From positions 4,540 to 68,539 of the forward strand of contig ONZQ02000012.1 in assembly GCA_900312665.1 (NCBI GenBank): a stretch of 64,000 nt of DNA, read 5' to 3'. A program made the position numbers and the translations under genes. This stretch comes from Cephalotrichum gorgonifer (Eukaryota; Ascomycota; Sordariomycetes; Microascales; Microascaceae). Numbering within the stretch: the stretch's first letter is position 1; each line of letters starts with the position of its first letter. Positions 43,621 to 55,101 of this stretch are shown in pieces. Under the pieces are notes generated by a model, which saw only the letters and a program-made list of their open reading frames with translations, was not told the origin of the DNA and did not search any database.

Positions 43621-44044
43621 TGTAACGGTGAATGGAGTGGATCCTTGGTTGGGGGAAGCTAAGTGGAGGCTTCGGGGGTAGGCAGTATGGTGTTGGGCTG
43701 ATATTCCTGGGATGTGTCCCAAGCTTGGAATGGACTCTAAGCCTAAATACTATGCTATAGTCCGATATTTGAGTTATCCTCCCAAGTCCCCGCACACAAA
43801 CTCCATGTCAATGCCGTACCTCAGTCCAATCTAGACCCGCCCCTCACCATGACTGACGACTCATGCAATCACCCTCACAACCGTAAACCCCTATCGAATC
43901 TTCGCCATGCTTCGGGTGCTCTCTCTGACTATTGCAATACCCTGCGCTACTTTAACATGGGCGAGCGCCGGCATTGAGCCTAGTCTCTAGTCATGGCACG
44001 GGCATTCTACCCTCTGCATGGCGAGCGGATAGCCGAACATCTAG
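43621..44044. other. Intergenic between convergent EFM5 and UBP8
   Basis: About 420 bp shared by two 3' UTRs. Nothing else seen. Confidence 0.55.
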
Positions 44045-46128
44045 TCAGGAGAGGTACCTGACGCAGTAGAAGAGAAGATACGCCTGGGAGCTCAAAACCT
44101 CGGACTTGGTCGCAAGCATGACCTTGTGGTCGTTGAATTTGAACCACTACGGAGAACGTCAGCATAACAGGACGCACATCGAAAAAAAGGGGTTTAGCGC
44201 CACAAACCTGTTCGCCCACACGGCAATATGCAATATAGTGACCTAAAGGACGCCATGTCAGTCAGTATCACGATCCAGATAGACAGCGTGTTATGCAGCG
44301 GCAGTGGCGGAGAAGACGTACCGGTATCAATGCTGCCTACATGCACGACGACGCTTACAAGGTCATACTCATGCGCGCGCGACAGCTCTGGATAGTCATG
44401 TAGCATCTTTCCCTGTTGTACCAGGTCCCGTCCCTTGCTCGTGTAGGGAAGCATGTTAATCTCCAGCGGGAACTGGACTGGGGTCTCAATTTTAGAAGGA
44501 GCTGTGTCGTGTCTCCCATGTTTGTACTCAAACCGCTACATCACACACACGCACGCGCACGCGCAGCATATGTCAGCTTCAATCCGTCGAGGTCGGAGTG
44601 TAAATGGGGGGACTGATACTACTAACCTTGAGATGGATGGAGAGGACGTTTGGGAGGCACTTCACGCTCGTGTGCCGTCGTGCCTGTTGAGTTGACTTAC
44701 AGCCCTGGCACCGGTACTCGCACTTGTCCGACTTGATATACTCCGTGTCTAGGCACTCACGGAGCGTCAACGGCTTCTGTTCTCCCTTTTTCCGCCTCTG
44801 TGCCAAGGTTTCGAGGCCGAGGCTGAGGTCGAGGAATGACTGCACCGCATCCGTGGCGCCGTTGCACTTTTGGCAGACGGTCGTTGTGAGCATCTTGCCG
44901 TAGAATATCTGGTGGATGACGCACTGGCAGCTGTGCTCGCTGCCCACCTCTGGTCGCCTGCCGTCGCCGTTGCGCTCGTGGAGCTCCTCGGCAAGAAATT
45001 GGAAGAACTCGTGGGCATCCTGCTCCTTGGTCGTGACAAGGTTCTCGAACGCCTTCTTCTCCGAGATCCAGAACCCGGAAAGTATGTTGGCGGCTGTGTA
45101 CCCGTTGGTGTTCTCGACGGCGTAGAAGTCCTGGAAGATGTCGTCCATGGCACAGCTAAGACAATGCTGGGTATTACAGTTTGTGTGGCCGTCGCGGAGG
45201 TAGAAGTTTCGGAGGAGGGGGTTGTGGAGGAAACTCTGCAGTATCACATTCTGATAGCAGGTTGCACCTGCGTTGTAAATTCCTCGAAGGCCGTTGGCCC
45301 GGCATGGAGGCGTCAGGGTGTTGTTGGATATGTATTTGGGGTCGTCTTGCACAGGGTCTAAATGCTCCTCGTGCTTGCGTTTCCGGTCTCTCTTGTCTAG
45401 AAGAGAAGGCAGAGTCAGGAGAAAGTTATTACACCATGCAGCACTACAGCGTATCCTCTATAGACGGGGTAGGGGCTAGGAAGAAACGTACTCCAGAAAC
45501 TCGCGGTGCCCATTTTCCGTATTCGCAGCTCCTCTAGGGTAGGATCCCATATGAGATCATCGCACATCTGACAGTAGAGGAGCCCGGTCCTGGAGTCGAC
45601 GTCTGGGGAGCTTCAATTAGCACTTGTTTACTCTCGCCGAGACAAGGCTCCTCGCCACGTGAGGCTACTGGCTGGTCGTGCCCCGGAGTGTACACACAGA
45701 ATCTGTGGGCCTTCTTAGAGCCATGTTTTATCCTGTCCTCCTCCGTGACCAGAACGGGGCACTGCAGGCAGAGGTAGTTGGATGTGAGCGCGTAGGAGCC
45801 GCCGCCGTTGGCATTCTTCGTTACTTGCAGGGGTCCGGCCGGGCCGTCGAAAATCTTGCGGAGCATCAGCTTGTAGTGGCCAATGCTTTGGTTGAGATTG
45901 TCTTGACTCGATGTCAGGAGGCGCTCGAGATGTTCTAGAAACAGCGAAAACGACGATGGCGTCGCAAGTAGTTAGCTAGCTGCAGGAGCTCCAAGTCGAG
46001 TTCGGGGCTAGACAAGGCAAGGCAAGGCAAGGTGAGTGACAAGTGAACGAACCACAGCCGAACATGGGCTTTCCAGGCGCTGGCGGATTAACCCTAACCG
46101 TCTTGGTCGGCGATGATGCAGTGGCCAT
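44045..46128 (-). CDS. UBP8: SAGA deubiquitinase Ubp8 (ZnF-UBP + USP)
   Basis: 514 aa in seven exons: 46128-46053, 45934-45698, 45602-45492, 45396-44627, 44535-44322, 44242-44208 and 44146-44045. Ubp8 removes ubiquitin from histone H2B within the SAGA DUB module. The N-terminal zinc-finger UBP domain (MFGCEHLERLL, YLCLQCPVLV, KHGSKKAHRFYV, GLLYCQMCDD) binds the module. The USP catalytic core has Cys188 in GIYNAGATCYQN, His471 in DTGHYIAYC and Asp487 in WFKFNDHKV. Structural zinc cysteines are present (CQKC, CEYRCQGC). The Cys box is followed by Gln-Asn where Met/Phe-Asn/Ser is common. Intron 1 uses donor GTTCGT and contains a (GGCAA)n-type repeat. It also includes exons of 35 and 76 nt. Confidence 0.93.
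46000..46033. repeat. Short tandem repeat inside UBP8 intron 1
   Basis: Five or so direct copies of AAGGC/GGCAA at about 46010-46032, inside the first UBP8 intron. Confidence 0.6.
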
Positions 46129-46808
46129 GGCCTTAGATTTCCGTCGTGGAGGGAATATGTGCGGTTGTTTGTGTTACTGCGTAGTGATGATGCTGGTATG
46201 TTAGTGGTGATGTCTGGTGTGGGTGTGGTTTTGTTCGTCCGATCGATGCCAATGACATGGTGTGAGTGTAGCGCAGTGTAGCGCAGCGTAGCGTAACATA
46301 CTCCTTAGCGCGCTAAGAAATGTCAGTGTCGGCGAGTCGGCGCCGACGGGTTCCGGGGGGGGGGGGGGGGGTCGAGTCCTGATGCGAATACCTGTACAGC
46401 GGGCGCTTGTGGCTGACTAATATCGATCTCACGAAGTACTCGACCACGTTTGTCCATGTCACATTGCGATGACAGGCATGGCATTTCGAGCTTGAACTTG
46501 CCCCACCCCCGCGGCCTTCAACAGCCTTAGTAATAATACTCCGTCTGTCTCGCGTAGGAATGCTCATGCATTTGTTCCATGTACGCGAGTAATACTCCTC
46601 GACCAACCTCGGCATTTCGATACCCGCTTTCCCACCCCCCACTCCCTGCCTTGACTAACACTAGGTTTCGCCGGCAAGATACTCGTCGGAGCTACGCACA
46701 CCAAATCTTCTCCCTGGCCAACAGTGCAGTCTTACCTCAGATGAGCTAGCTACAAGCTATCCTCGGCGCCTGAACCACTCCTTACCCAGTTCTCTTCTTC
46801 TTGTCAGG
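46129..46808. other. Divergent promoter of UBP8 and LACTB2-like gene
   Basis: 680 bp. Contains imperfect GTAGCGCA repeats at about 46266-46296 and a G homopolymer of more than twelve bases near 46357-46371. No gene seen. Confidence 0.55.
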
Positions 46809-47639
46809 ATGCCTGTTCAGCTTGTCACGCTGCCCGAGGTCGAGCGGCTCAGCTCAGCGTGCATCCGAATCCTAGGTGGAAATCCCGGGAAGTTCACGCT
46901 GCAAGGGACAAATACGTACCTTGTTGGCACCGGGAACCGCCGGCTGCTTATCGACACCGGCGATGGATGCCCCTCTTGGATCGCAGCCCTGAAGAGAACC
47001 CTGGCCGAGGAGAAGGCGGTGGTCGACTCGGTGCTAATCACACACTGGCATCACGACCACACGAACGGCATCCCGCAGGTCCGGGAGCTATATCCTCGGG
47101 CAACCGTCTACAAGCACGATGCGGATGATTCCCAGGCTGAAATATCCGAGGGCCAGACGTTCACAGTGGAGGGGGCCAGCCTCGTGGCGGCCCACACGCC
47201 GGGCCACACGGAAGACCACATGGTATTCCATTTCCAAGAAGAGGACGCCTTGTTCGCGGGCGACAACGTCCTCGGCCACGGCACCGCCGTGTTTGAGGAC
47301 CTATCAACCTACCTGGCCAGCCTCGATCGGATGAAGGGGATATTCCGGGGTCGGGCGTATCCCGGACACGGAGCCGTCGTCGAAGACGGCCCCGGCAAAA
47401 TATTAGAGTACATCCGACATCGTAAAACACGAGAAACTCAGGTCCTCGAGGTTCTGAACTCGCGAAAGCCGGGTGCAGATGGGCCGGGCGCTTGGAGCGT
47501 CATGGAACTTGTCAAAATCATATATAAGGATGTTCCGGAGGAGCTCCACGAACCGGCGAGCGGCGGCGTCATGCAGATCCTGAGGAAACTTGAGTCGGAC
47601 GGGCGTGTCTCTTGCGACAGGAGTTTATGGAAGCTGTAG
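46809..47639 (+). CDS. LACTB2-like metallo-beta-lactamase-fold hydrolase
   Basis: 276 aa, single exon. The metal-binding motif HWHHDH (His79, His81, Asp83, His84) is followed by HTPGHTEDH, FAGDNVLGHGTAVF and YPGHG, completing the five metallo-beta-lactamase motifs. The C-terminal winged-helix (TRETQVLEVLNSRKPG, GVMQILRKLESDGRV) is the LACTB2 C-terminal domain; human LACTB2 is a mitochondrial endoribonuclease. A related fungal clade acts as discrete thioesterases releasing polyketides, but there is no polyketide synthase in this window, so the housekeeping clade is more likely. Cell location is uncertain. Confidence 0.88.
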   Translation: MPVQLVTLPEVERLSSACIRILGGNPGKFTLQGTNTYLVGTGNRRLLIDTGDGCPSWIAALKRTLAEEKAVVDSVLITHWHHDHTNGIPQVRELYPRATVYKHDADDSQAEISEGQTFTVEGASLVAAHTPGHTEDHMVFHFQEEDALFAGDNVLGHGTAVFEDLSTYLASLDRMKGIFRGRAYPGHGAVVEDGPGKILEYIRHRKTRETQVLEVLNSRKPGADGPGAWSVMELVKIIYKDVPEELHEPASGGVMQILRKLESDGRVSCDRSLWKL

Positions 47640-48668
47640 AGAGCGAAACGAATACGACTTGGTGTGATTGAGAACCTAAATTGCCTAACACGATCCGTGC
47701 TCATTACCCGATACATGTATGAGAAATTGCGCGCGCCTTTCAGTCCATCCGCGGCATCCGCGGATGATCGGACCACTTCTTGTAAGAATTTCTAAGCTCT
47801 AGAGCTGCCACCGCAATTCTTCTGTCTTAAATGACAAGTCCCGACCAAATGTCGGGTAGAAGACGTCAGAATGTCTGCCAAGACCGCGCTTCTTGGCGGT
47901 CATGCACGAAGCATCCGGTATTAATACATGTAACTACGGATTACTTGTGCATTAATAAACCCCGTCTAGAGCGAGCTACCGGGACAGTATCAGGCACACT
48001 CGGGGAAACACTGTGGCCCAGAAGGAGCCCCACTCCGGACCTCTGCAATATATGACCTTTGCTTTGGTGAGCTGTTGTCCTAGTCGCCGAAGGCTCCGGC
48101 GCCGGAGGCCGGCCGTCTCGAACACTGTACTCCTAGTACCTCACCCCATGTCAATGTGACTGACATGCGAGTTTGTGCCCAGCCCATATTACTTTTCGGA
48201 ACCCTCGGAAGGGATGCCCGTCACAACGCCCTACCCTCCCCGAGACCTGCGTCTGTGTATAAGTGTGGATACATACTTGTACGGTATGAATCACCAATCC
48301 CTTCCTAATCCGACCTATGGAAGCTACGGAATGTACGAAGGTGCATCTTTGTGACGGAAGGGGGGGTCAGATGATCCGTTTTATAAGCTCCACTGGTGAG
48401 CAGTACGCATATCCTGTGGTTGAGACTGAGACCCGCGCAGAGGGCGGCAGCTACGGCGGAGTGACGGTGCAAAGATTGTGTGAATATATATAGGCAGGGC
48501 TACTACGGCAACCTCGGGCTCCGTCATTCCATAAAATTTCCTTCCCGACCCCCCCAGCGGCTGCGGCAGCTAACCCAACCCTACGTCTCTCCGATCCGCA
48601 GGACTCTCACTGTTTACACTCCTAGCTCACAAACCCCAACGCCCAACGCCCTAGCCCGACACCGAGAT
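47640..48668. other. Intergenic with a perfect palindrome
   Basis: About 1 kb, no gene seen. A perfect 14-bp palindrome, CTCCGGCGCCGGAG, lies at 48094-48107, 560 bp upstream of the YTP1-like start. Confidence 0.5.
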
Positions 48669-50857
48669 ATGAGGTCATTGCCGGTGCTGCTTATACTCGG
48701 GCTCACCGCCCATGCCATTGCCCATGGCGACGACCATGAAGAGGGACCCTCGGGGGATATGGATATGACCGCAAATGACAGTGCGAAAGCTTCCGACTCA
48801 CCAGCATCTTATTTCAGCTATCCCGACCACAAGGCCTTGATCTATGGTCACATCGTCTTGATGACGCTGAGTTGGGTCTTCGCTCTTCCAACAGGTAAGC
48901 AACACCTACCTACCCTCTCCCCCCCTCTCTCTTGAGACGGCTGTCCTCCACGACCTTCGCCCATGTTCATAGAGGGGAGGGCCGATAGACTGACCTGGAT
49001 TACCTAAGCCGTGATGCTGTCCCTTGCTCACTCGAGGTACACACTTGCGTCTCAGTTCGTCTTCTTGGTCGGCAATGCACTCGGATTGTTCGTCGGAGTA
49101 ATATATAACGGAAAGACGCCGGACTTATACCCAAATAACGCCCACCATAAAATGGGTTGGATCGCGACCATTATCGTGGGCGCTCATGTCTTCCTCCACC
49201 TTCTCGACAGGGCCACTGGCTTTGCGAAGAAGGACGTGCGTAGCAGAGTCGCCTATCGCGGCCTGAGATCACCCATGTCTCCGCGGATCTCTACCGCGGG
49301 CGACCGTCGGATGGCAAGCGGTGTGCCGTCTCCGCACCGGCCTTCCTATGACAGTGGCCATGGAACGGATAGATTAACCGAGTCTCTCAGGAGTAGCTCG
49401 ATATCGGAAGGTGCGGAAGATATTCCCTTCAGAGTGGAAGAAGACGGGCAAAGTTTCGACGAAGAGGACCTCCTCTCACAGGACGAGTTTCTCGCCCGCG
49501 AGTCCCGTCCAAGCCGTTGGAACTTCCGGCTCCCTGGGGTTGTCATGGGTATTTTCCGCCGGGGTAGAAAGGCTTTCCGCTTGTGGTATGGCATCGTCGA
49601 TCGCGTGATATTGCTACTTGGATTTGCCACGTTCTGCACTGGCGTCGCGACCTTTGCTCGTTTCTTCGTACGTCAAAAGCATTCCCATATGACTGCCCAT
49701 CGAAGAAGTCGCAGAGAGTGCTCACATAATATATAGGAGGGCCACGCGATATTTGGTGGACTTGCCCATTGGATCAAGGGCGGCGTCTTCTTCTGGATTG
49801 GTATCTTCACTCTGGGAAGGTGGTCGGGCTCCTTTGGCGACCTCGGATGGGTATGACTCCCCCTGAATGCCCTGTTGGACCCGCCGCATCGCTGCAGACC
49901 GGGAGAACCTCTTCACTAACGTGGCTCGTGCACAGGCGTGGAATATCCGTCCCAGGAGTGCTGGCCGGAAATGGAAGCCATCGGCGGAGTTTGTCGAAAG
50001 CGCATTGATTTTCTTCTATGGCTCGACGAACATCTTCCTCGAGCACCTTGGAGGATGGGGTGGTGACTGGTCTGCGCAAGACCTCGAGCACATCTCCATC
50101 ACCGTCCTCTTCATCGGTGGCGGTCTGGTAAGTCCGAAACGCTTACAACTGGCACCGTTCAGCCACCTCGAGTTGTTACACCGACTGACTGGAAACCGGG
50201 TAGTGCGGCATGCTTATTGAATCGTCCAAGATCCGAGATCTTCTGAACACGACCGCGTCGGAGGCAACGGAGTCGGACGAGACTGGCCAGGAGGCCCCTC
50301 ATGTCGACATCGAGAAGGACGGAATGCAGGGATCTAAAGCCCCGGACAATTATGGGGTCTCTTTGAACCCAATCCCTGCGCTTGTGATTATTCTTTTGGG
50401 TATCATGATGAGCTCTCACCATCAGCATTCCATGATATCCACCATGGTCCATAAGCAGTGGGGCAATCTGCTGGTCGGCGGCGGGCTCGCCCGTGGATTC
50501 ACCTATGTCCTTATGTACTTGAAGCCGCCACGATCTGTGTTGCCTTCCAGGCCACCCACGGAGCTTCTCGCATCATTCGGACTTATCTCTGGCGGCATCA
50601 TTTTCATGGCGAGTGTGAGTTTGTCTCTAGACACCATCTGTCCTTCGCTATTAAGTTAGTATGATTTGGGGGCTAACTTTCCGTTGCAGAGTAGCGACAC
50701 CGTGGAGGGAATGGAGAACAATGGTCTCGACGCCATGTTCATGTACACCGTGACCATGGGTCTAGTAGGCATTCTGATGGCGTGGGTCTTGTTCCTCTTG
50801 GCTCTGAAGGGTTGGGCCGTCAGAAGGGAGACTGTTCGGATGGCGACCAGGGCGTGA
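48669..50857 (+). CDS. Ytp1-like multi-pass membrane protein (DUF2427 + Ytp1 domains)
   Basis: 589 aa in six exons: 48669-48894, 49009-49667, 49737-49850, 49936-50127, 50204-50614 and 50690-50857. It starts with a signal peptide (MRSLPVLLILGLTAHAIAHG), then an acidic His/Asp-rich segment. Helices follow as in the DUF2427 module (HKALIYGHIVLMTLSWVFALP, FVFLVGNALGLFVGVIY), then a Ser-rich cytosolic loop (about 155-240) and the Ytp1 C-terminal module (HAIFGGLAHWIKGGVFFWIG; FYGSTNIFLEHLGGWGG; MSSHHQHSMISTMVHKQWG). The His-rich helices resemble cytochrome b561-type folds, so a haem- or metal-linked role is possible; the yeast homologue has no firm function. A strongly basic or Ser-rich loop could be a phosphorylation region. 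Confidence 0.85.
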
Positions 50858-51389
50858 AGACTGGTTTGGGGGGTTGGAGAAGGAAGGATGTGATGCGCCT
50901 CATGGGGACTATCAACACATTGCCCTGGGGTCGGATGTGGTGTCAGAACTTGGAAGGCCGGTGGGTTGGATTTTTCTTGTGTGCACCGAGATACCCGTGA
51001 TACCAATAGAAAGACGGGCTAGCCGTATAATATATAATGGAAGGAGAGGTTGCTTAGGTACTTCAATTGGAGCACTTGTGGTGGGGGAAGACGTTAATTG
51101 CTGTTGATGTGAGCGGGAGGTGTGTTTGAGAGAGGACAAGTAGGCGGAAAGGGAGTTTACAGAGCTAGTGTGAGGCTCATACCCCGCTCTCCCTGACAAT
51201 CCAGCACTAGTCAGCAGTGCTAGGTCGATGGTCGGCGGCCGACTGAGGTGCTTTGTAAGTGGGACTGTAGGCGAAAATTCCACCACCCACCACCCAACTT
51301 CAGTCTCAGGGCAACCTCAATCTCAAACAACATATCCTTCGTAACTCGAATCACTTCTGCCACACACAGGTACAAAAGAACCACACAAG
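50858..51389. other. Intergenic, YTP1-like 3' region and small-gene promoter
   Basis: 530 bp without a recognised gene. Confidence 0.5.
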
Positions 51390-51620
51390 ATGGCCTCCAC
51401 CGACGATTTCTCCTCCTACTACCTCCAGCGAGCCACCAAGGAACTCGCCAAGGACCTTGAAGAGGTTCGAGAGGCGCGCGACTTTAAGCTTGAGTCAATC
51501 CGCGTCCTCGTGCACGCCATACAACAAGGGTCGTCCTCGTTTCCCGCCGACCAAAGAGCAATGGTCACAGCTGCTACCGCCCAGCCTACGGGAGACAAGC
51601 CTGCCACTACCTCCCGTTGA
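51390..51620 (+). CDS. Small protein resembling ribosome-assembly protein 3 (Rsa3)
   Basis: 76 aa, single exon. MASTDDFSSYYLQRATKELAKDLEEVREARDFKLESIRVLVHAIQQGSSSF... resembles the Rsa3 domain pattern (F..YY...T.E.A.DLD..R...DF....V..L..AL.QG...F). The helical, charged core at residues 6-55 covers the whole domain. Yeast Rsa3 is longer and acts in early 60S subunit assembly in the nucleolus; here only the domain is present, with no N-terminal acidic region. I see no upstream exon. The assignment rests on my memory of the family pattern and is moderate. Confidence 0.6.
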   Translation: MASTDDFSSYYLQRATKELAKDLEEVREARDFKLESIRVLVHAIQQGSSSFPADQRAMVTAATAQPTGDKPATTSR

Positions 51621-53387
51621 ACCCTTGAAGGGCGTATAAACGCGGAACCGTCCTCCCTCCCGTCACATCCGTCGTCTTCACACCATTCGGAGACAGCAAA
51701 CCGAAATCGAAATGTTGGCTCGAACCGCCGCACTCTAAGCTTGTATTCGAAACCACACCACTCGTGGTACAAGGGATCCTGTCTGCGCCTGTCGTCTGGG
51801 TCCTCTGACCGCACCCCGTAGGCGAAATCGTAGCCAAGAACGATGCGATCGTTGACCAGTGCCATATTGGTCTCGTGCCGACTATCAAACATCTGTCGCT
51901 GTGGAACCCTCGCCAATCGCTGCCTCGATCATTGCTAGGCCTCTATCTGTTGCGTATCGTACGCCGATATCCATACATACATGCTGCGGCTCACTCAACA
52001 AGGAATCAGTTATCCTCCACCTTGCCGCCGCTGATAGGAGCCTGTCAAGAAGCGTGCTATTCGAGGGGTAGATATGGGTCGCCAGACGAGCCCGAACTCT
52101 AAGATCGTGTGCTAGAGACCGCGCGTGTGCAATCTCTAGGGCCATTTCTCAAGGGTGCGTTTTGGGATTTCATCTATGCGGGTGACGGTCTGGCATCAGA
52201 CGTCGTGGGAGAGTCCTGGATAGGGCAACAGATAGCTCCTAGGTCGCTTAGAGACAACCGCTCATTAGCAGGATCTGGAGCCATCTCCCGGTAGAAGCAT
52301 GCTATTAAAGCTAGGAACTTGTCATTGATACACTTATTCAGTCTTAAAATGCGGCAGATAGATTGTCCTTCGCGGCATAGGGTTTATGGCAGGTTGTGCT
52401 GACAATAACTAACTTCCTGTATCATAATTCTAAAATAAAACCCAATCACCAAAGGCCTTGTCCCCAGAAAGGAATTTTCGTCTTGGATAGCACGCTATCT
52501 CTCTTTCCTTTGCCTGCTTCTGGTTGCTCCGCATCCAGATCTATTTCCCCATGTGTTTCCGGAGCCTCGTTTCAAAAGTGGTGCCCAACCATTAGGCCAC
52601 TGGCGCCGCAGACCTGATCTTATTGCTGTCTTAGCGCGGCTGAGCTACTCAGACTCAAAGCGTGGGTGTACTTTCCCAGGGGGCGTTTCGTCGCATACAT
52701 TTGCGCCGCTTGATGCTACGAGGATCCCCCTGTGTGCCAGAACCCTGGGCTCTGTTTGACCTCAGAAGTGTAACGACTCGATCCCTAGCCCTCGCCACGT
52801 CGGTATGCCGATACGCCCAACAACCAGGCCGGGGGCAGTACAGGATATCCGGGCTCAGAACCTTGGGTGTCACACAATGTCTGGCCCGGTATTTGTGACA
52901 GTATAGATAGTAGAAACTCCGCCGAGCCAGGGCGCGATATGTGGTCCACGATATACCGTAAACGTTCTGGGAAAGAAGTTTGACGGGTAAGAGATTGCGC
53001 TCGAACCCGGGCCTAGTGTGGCCAAAAGGGGCCTTCGTACCGTACATCCGTCAGGAGGCAACGATTACAGCTTGGATACTTGAGACACGGAATCTTGTTG
53101 GGGCGACATACAGTTCATATCTTCGTATATTCAATGATTCAGCCACGCGAAGCCCCTGAGTGTAGGCTATTGGGGAGCAAACACATGCAACCCCCAGCTT
53201 CCCGCAGTGCCAACATATGTAATCCTCGGTGATGTAGATGAGTTGTCCCAAAACACCGCGGGAGGAAACCCGAGAAGCTGGTGGTGACACGCATAGCGCT
53301 CAATCTGCCAGTTCGTAAATTCATCTTTATTGGAATGTTGGCCGCGCCGGATCCGAGAACGAGCAGCGACGCGGAATTCTCGCAAAG
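51621..53387. other. Gene-poor 1.77-kb region
   Basis: No recognisable domain on either strand. The longest otherwise unexplained frame is minus 53047-52655 (130 codons), which includes a run of Tyr and Cys but matches nothing I know. tRNA A-box-like sequence occurs on the minus strand near 52608-52588 and a B-box-like GGGTTCGAGC near 53000, too far apart and in the wrong order for a tRNA. It may hold decayed sequence. Confidence 0.45.
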
Positions 53388-55101
53388 CTACCGACGAATA
53401 TCGCTGCTGGCCCGACCCGAGTCGATGCTGGGACGGACGGAACTACTCGAGCTTCTTCGCCTCCTGGCGCGCTGTTCGCTAGGGTCGGAGGGGTTGAGCC
53501 CCGATGACTTGGCGAACAGGTTTAGAATGTCCGTCAAAGAAACGACTCCAGACAGGCGTCCAGATAGATGCGCACCAGGCAGCGCAGAGGCGGCAATGGA
53601 CCCAAACGAGGCGCCGGGAGCGGGGGATTGCGGTGCCGAATTCGTTCCGGGTACCACGACAGCGGGGGCCGGGGATGCCGTCGGCGGGGTCGGCGGAGAG
53701 GGCGACGATGGGTCAACAACCCACATCCGATGGGATCGGGTGGCAACCAATTTGGCAACCGTATGAGCCAAGGTCGAGTATGGGTTCACGTGGAACACCG
53801 GGAAAGGATCTCGGCCCCTTTCGATCCCTCTCTCGTTGAGGATGACAGAGATGAAGTGCATACAAGATGACTGGAGAAGTGGGGCGCTGGCGGCGTTCGT
53901 GAGAAGCCGGACGTCGACAGAGGATATGTTCCCGACAACGTTGGAGCCGTTATCAACTATAGCGACGCTGGTGAGCCCCTCGTTGTACATGAGAGTTAGC
54001 GCCACTGCCAGCGCACTATCAGAACTGTATTGGTGTTAGCTGCCGGGAACCCGAGTAGAATCATTATTTGCCAAGGTTTGTAAGGTTGTAAGGAGGAGAG
54101 GGCCGGCCCGAAGGAGGGCGCAGGTACACACTTACTTGACAGCAAGGACTTGTTTCGAGGCTATTCCGAGGTCTCGTAGTTGGATAGGATATAGCCGCTC
54201 GATATTTGGGAAATGAACTCCCTCAGACCAGAAGAACTCTATGAGGGTTAGTTGATTGAGAATGCCAACGATGGAGCCAGAGTCGTCGGAAACGAGAATG
54301 CGGTGAATTCCACCCCCGAGGACCTCAATGGCTTTGTCGAGAGTTTCAGTTGACGACAGGGTAACCAGGGATTGCTTCCGACAGAAGCTTTGGATACTGC
54401 GAAGTGGAATGGGGACACCCTCTTGACCCTTGGAGGCGATGTCATCATATAGGGCCACATTCTCTTCGTCAGGCGTCGCAAGCCCGACAACAACCAAGAG
54501 GTAGGCATTGAGGTCATTGTAATCGAATGTCGATACGTCCGCTTTATTCGTCTCGCCATCATCGGGGCGCACGAGAACGACATTCGCGGGGTTGTCCTTT
54601 ACGAGGGTCTGTAATGGGGTTAGACGCGGTCAGAACTGCGTCGACTGAGGTACTGGAGCGGGAGGCAGGCTGCTCAAGGAAGAGGATTACCATGGTCGCT
54701 TCCTCCACGGTGGTGTCCATAGTTGCCCACTTGACGTCGCTGGGTGACGCTAGCTCGCCGATCAATATATCTTGCCAATCTCGGCCCGCGAACCGAGGGT
54801 CAGCCATTTTCTGGGACGGAGGCAGGCTGAACAGGTCTTGAACTGTGGCCGGAGGGGCGCCCGTGAAGGAAGGGTGGCGCTGAGCGCGGGGCGACGGGGG
54901 CATGTTCCTGAGATTGTCCGCGAAGCTCTGGCGATGTGGCGACGTCATGCTGAATAGGTTGGATTGAGAGGACGTCCTCTGGGGCGGGGATGTCGAGCTC
55001 AAGGCTGAAGCTTGAGAGGATGCGATGCTCGCCAGGCTGGACGCGCTGGGTTCCTTTCTTGCCTGTGGGTGGTTACCACCAAGATTTGGGCCCTGTTCCA
55101 T
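53388..55101 (-). CDS. SDS23: CBS-domain protein Sds23/Sds24 (Moc1)
   Basis: 506 aa in three exons: 55101-54691, 54608-54136 and 54024-53388. Sds23 proteins inhibit PP2A-type phosphatases and link nutrient signals to cell-cycle progression and separation. The N-terminus (1-95) is Ser/Pro/Gln-rich and disordered. Four CBS repeats follow: the first covers WATMDTTVEEATMTLVKDNP and the later ones TLDKAIEVLGGGIHRILVSD, ALTLMYNEGLTSVAIVDNG and STLAHTVAKLVATRSHRMWVVD. A Pro/Ala insertion (PPTPPTASPAPAVV) interrupts the last repeat before GVVSLTDILNLFAKSSGL. The C-terminus is Arg/Ser-rich (RARRRRSSSSSVRPS), a likely phosphorylation target. Confidence 0.92.

Noticed and set aside
46809..47639. Polyketide thioesterase linked to a secondary-metabolite cluster
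   Set aside because: The fold fits, but no polyketide synthase or tailoring genes occur nearby and neighbours are housekeeping genes.
52565..52650. tRNA-like sequence (TGGCCTAATGGTT on the minus strand, and TAGCTCAGCCG nearby)
   Set aside because: No matching B box at the right distance, and acceptor and anticodon stems do not pair.
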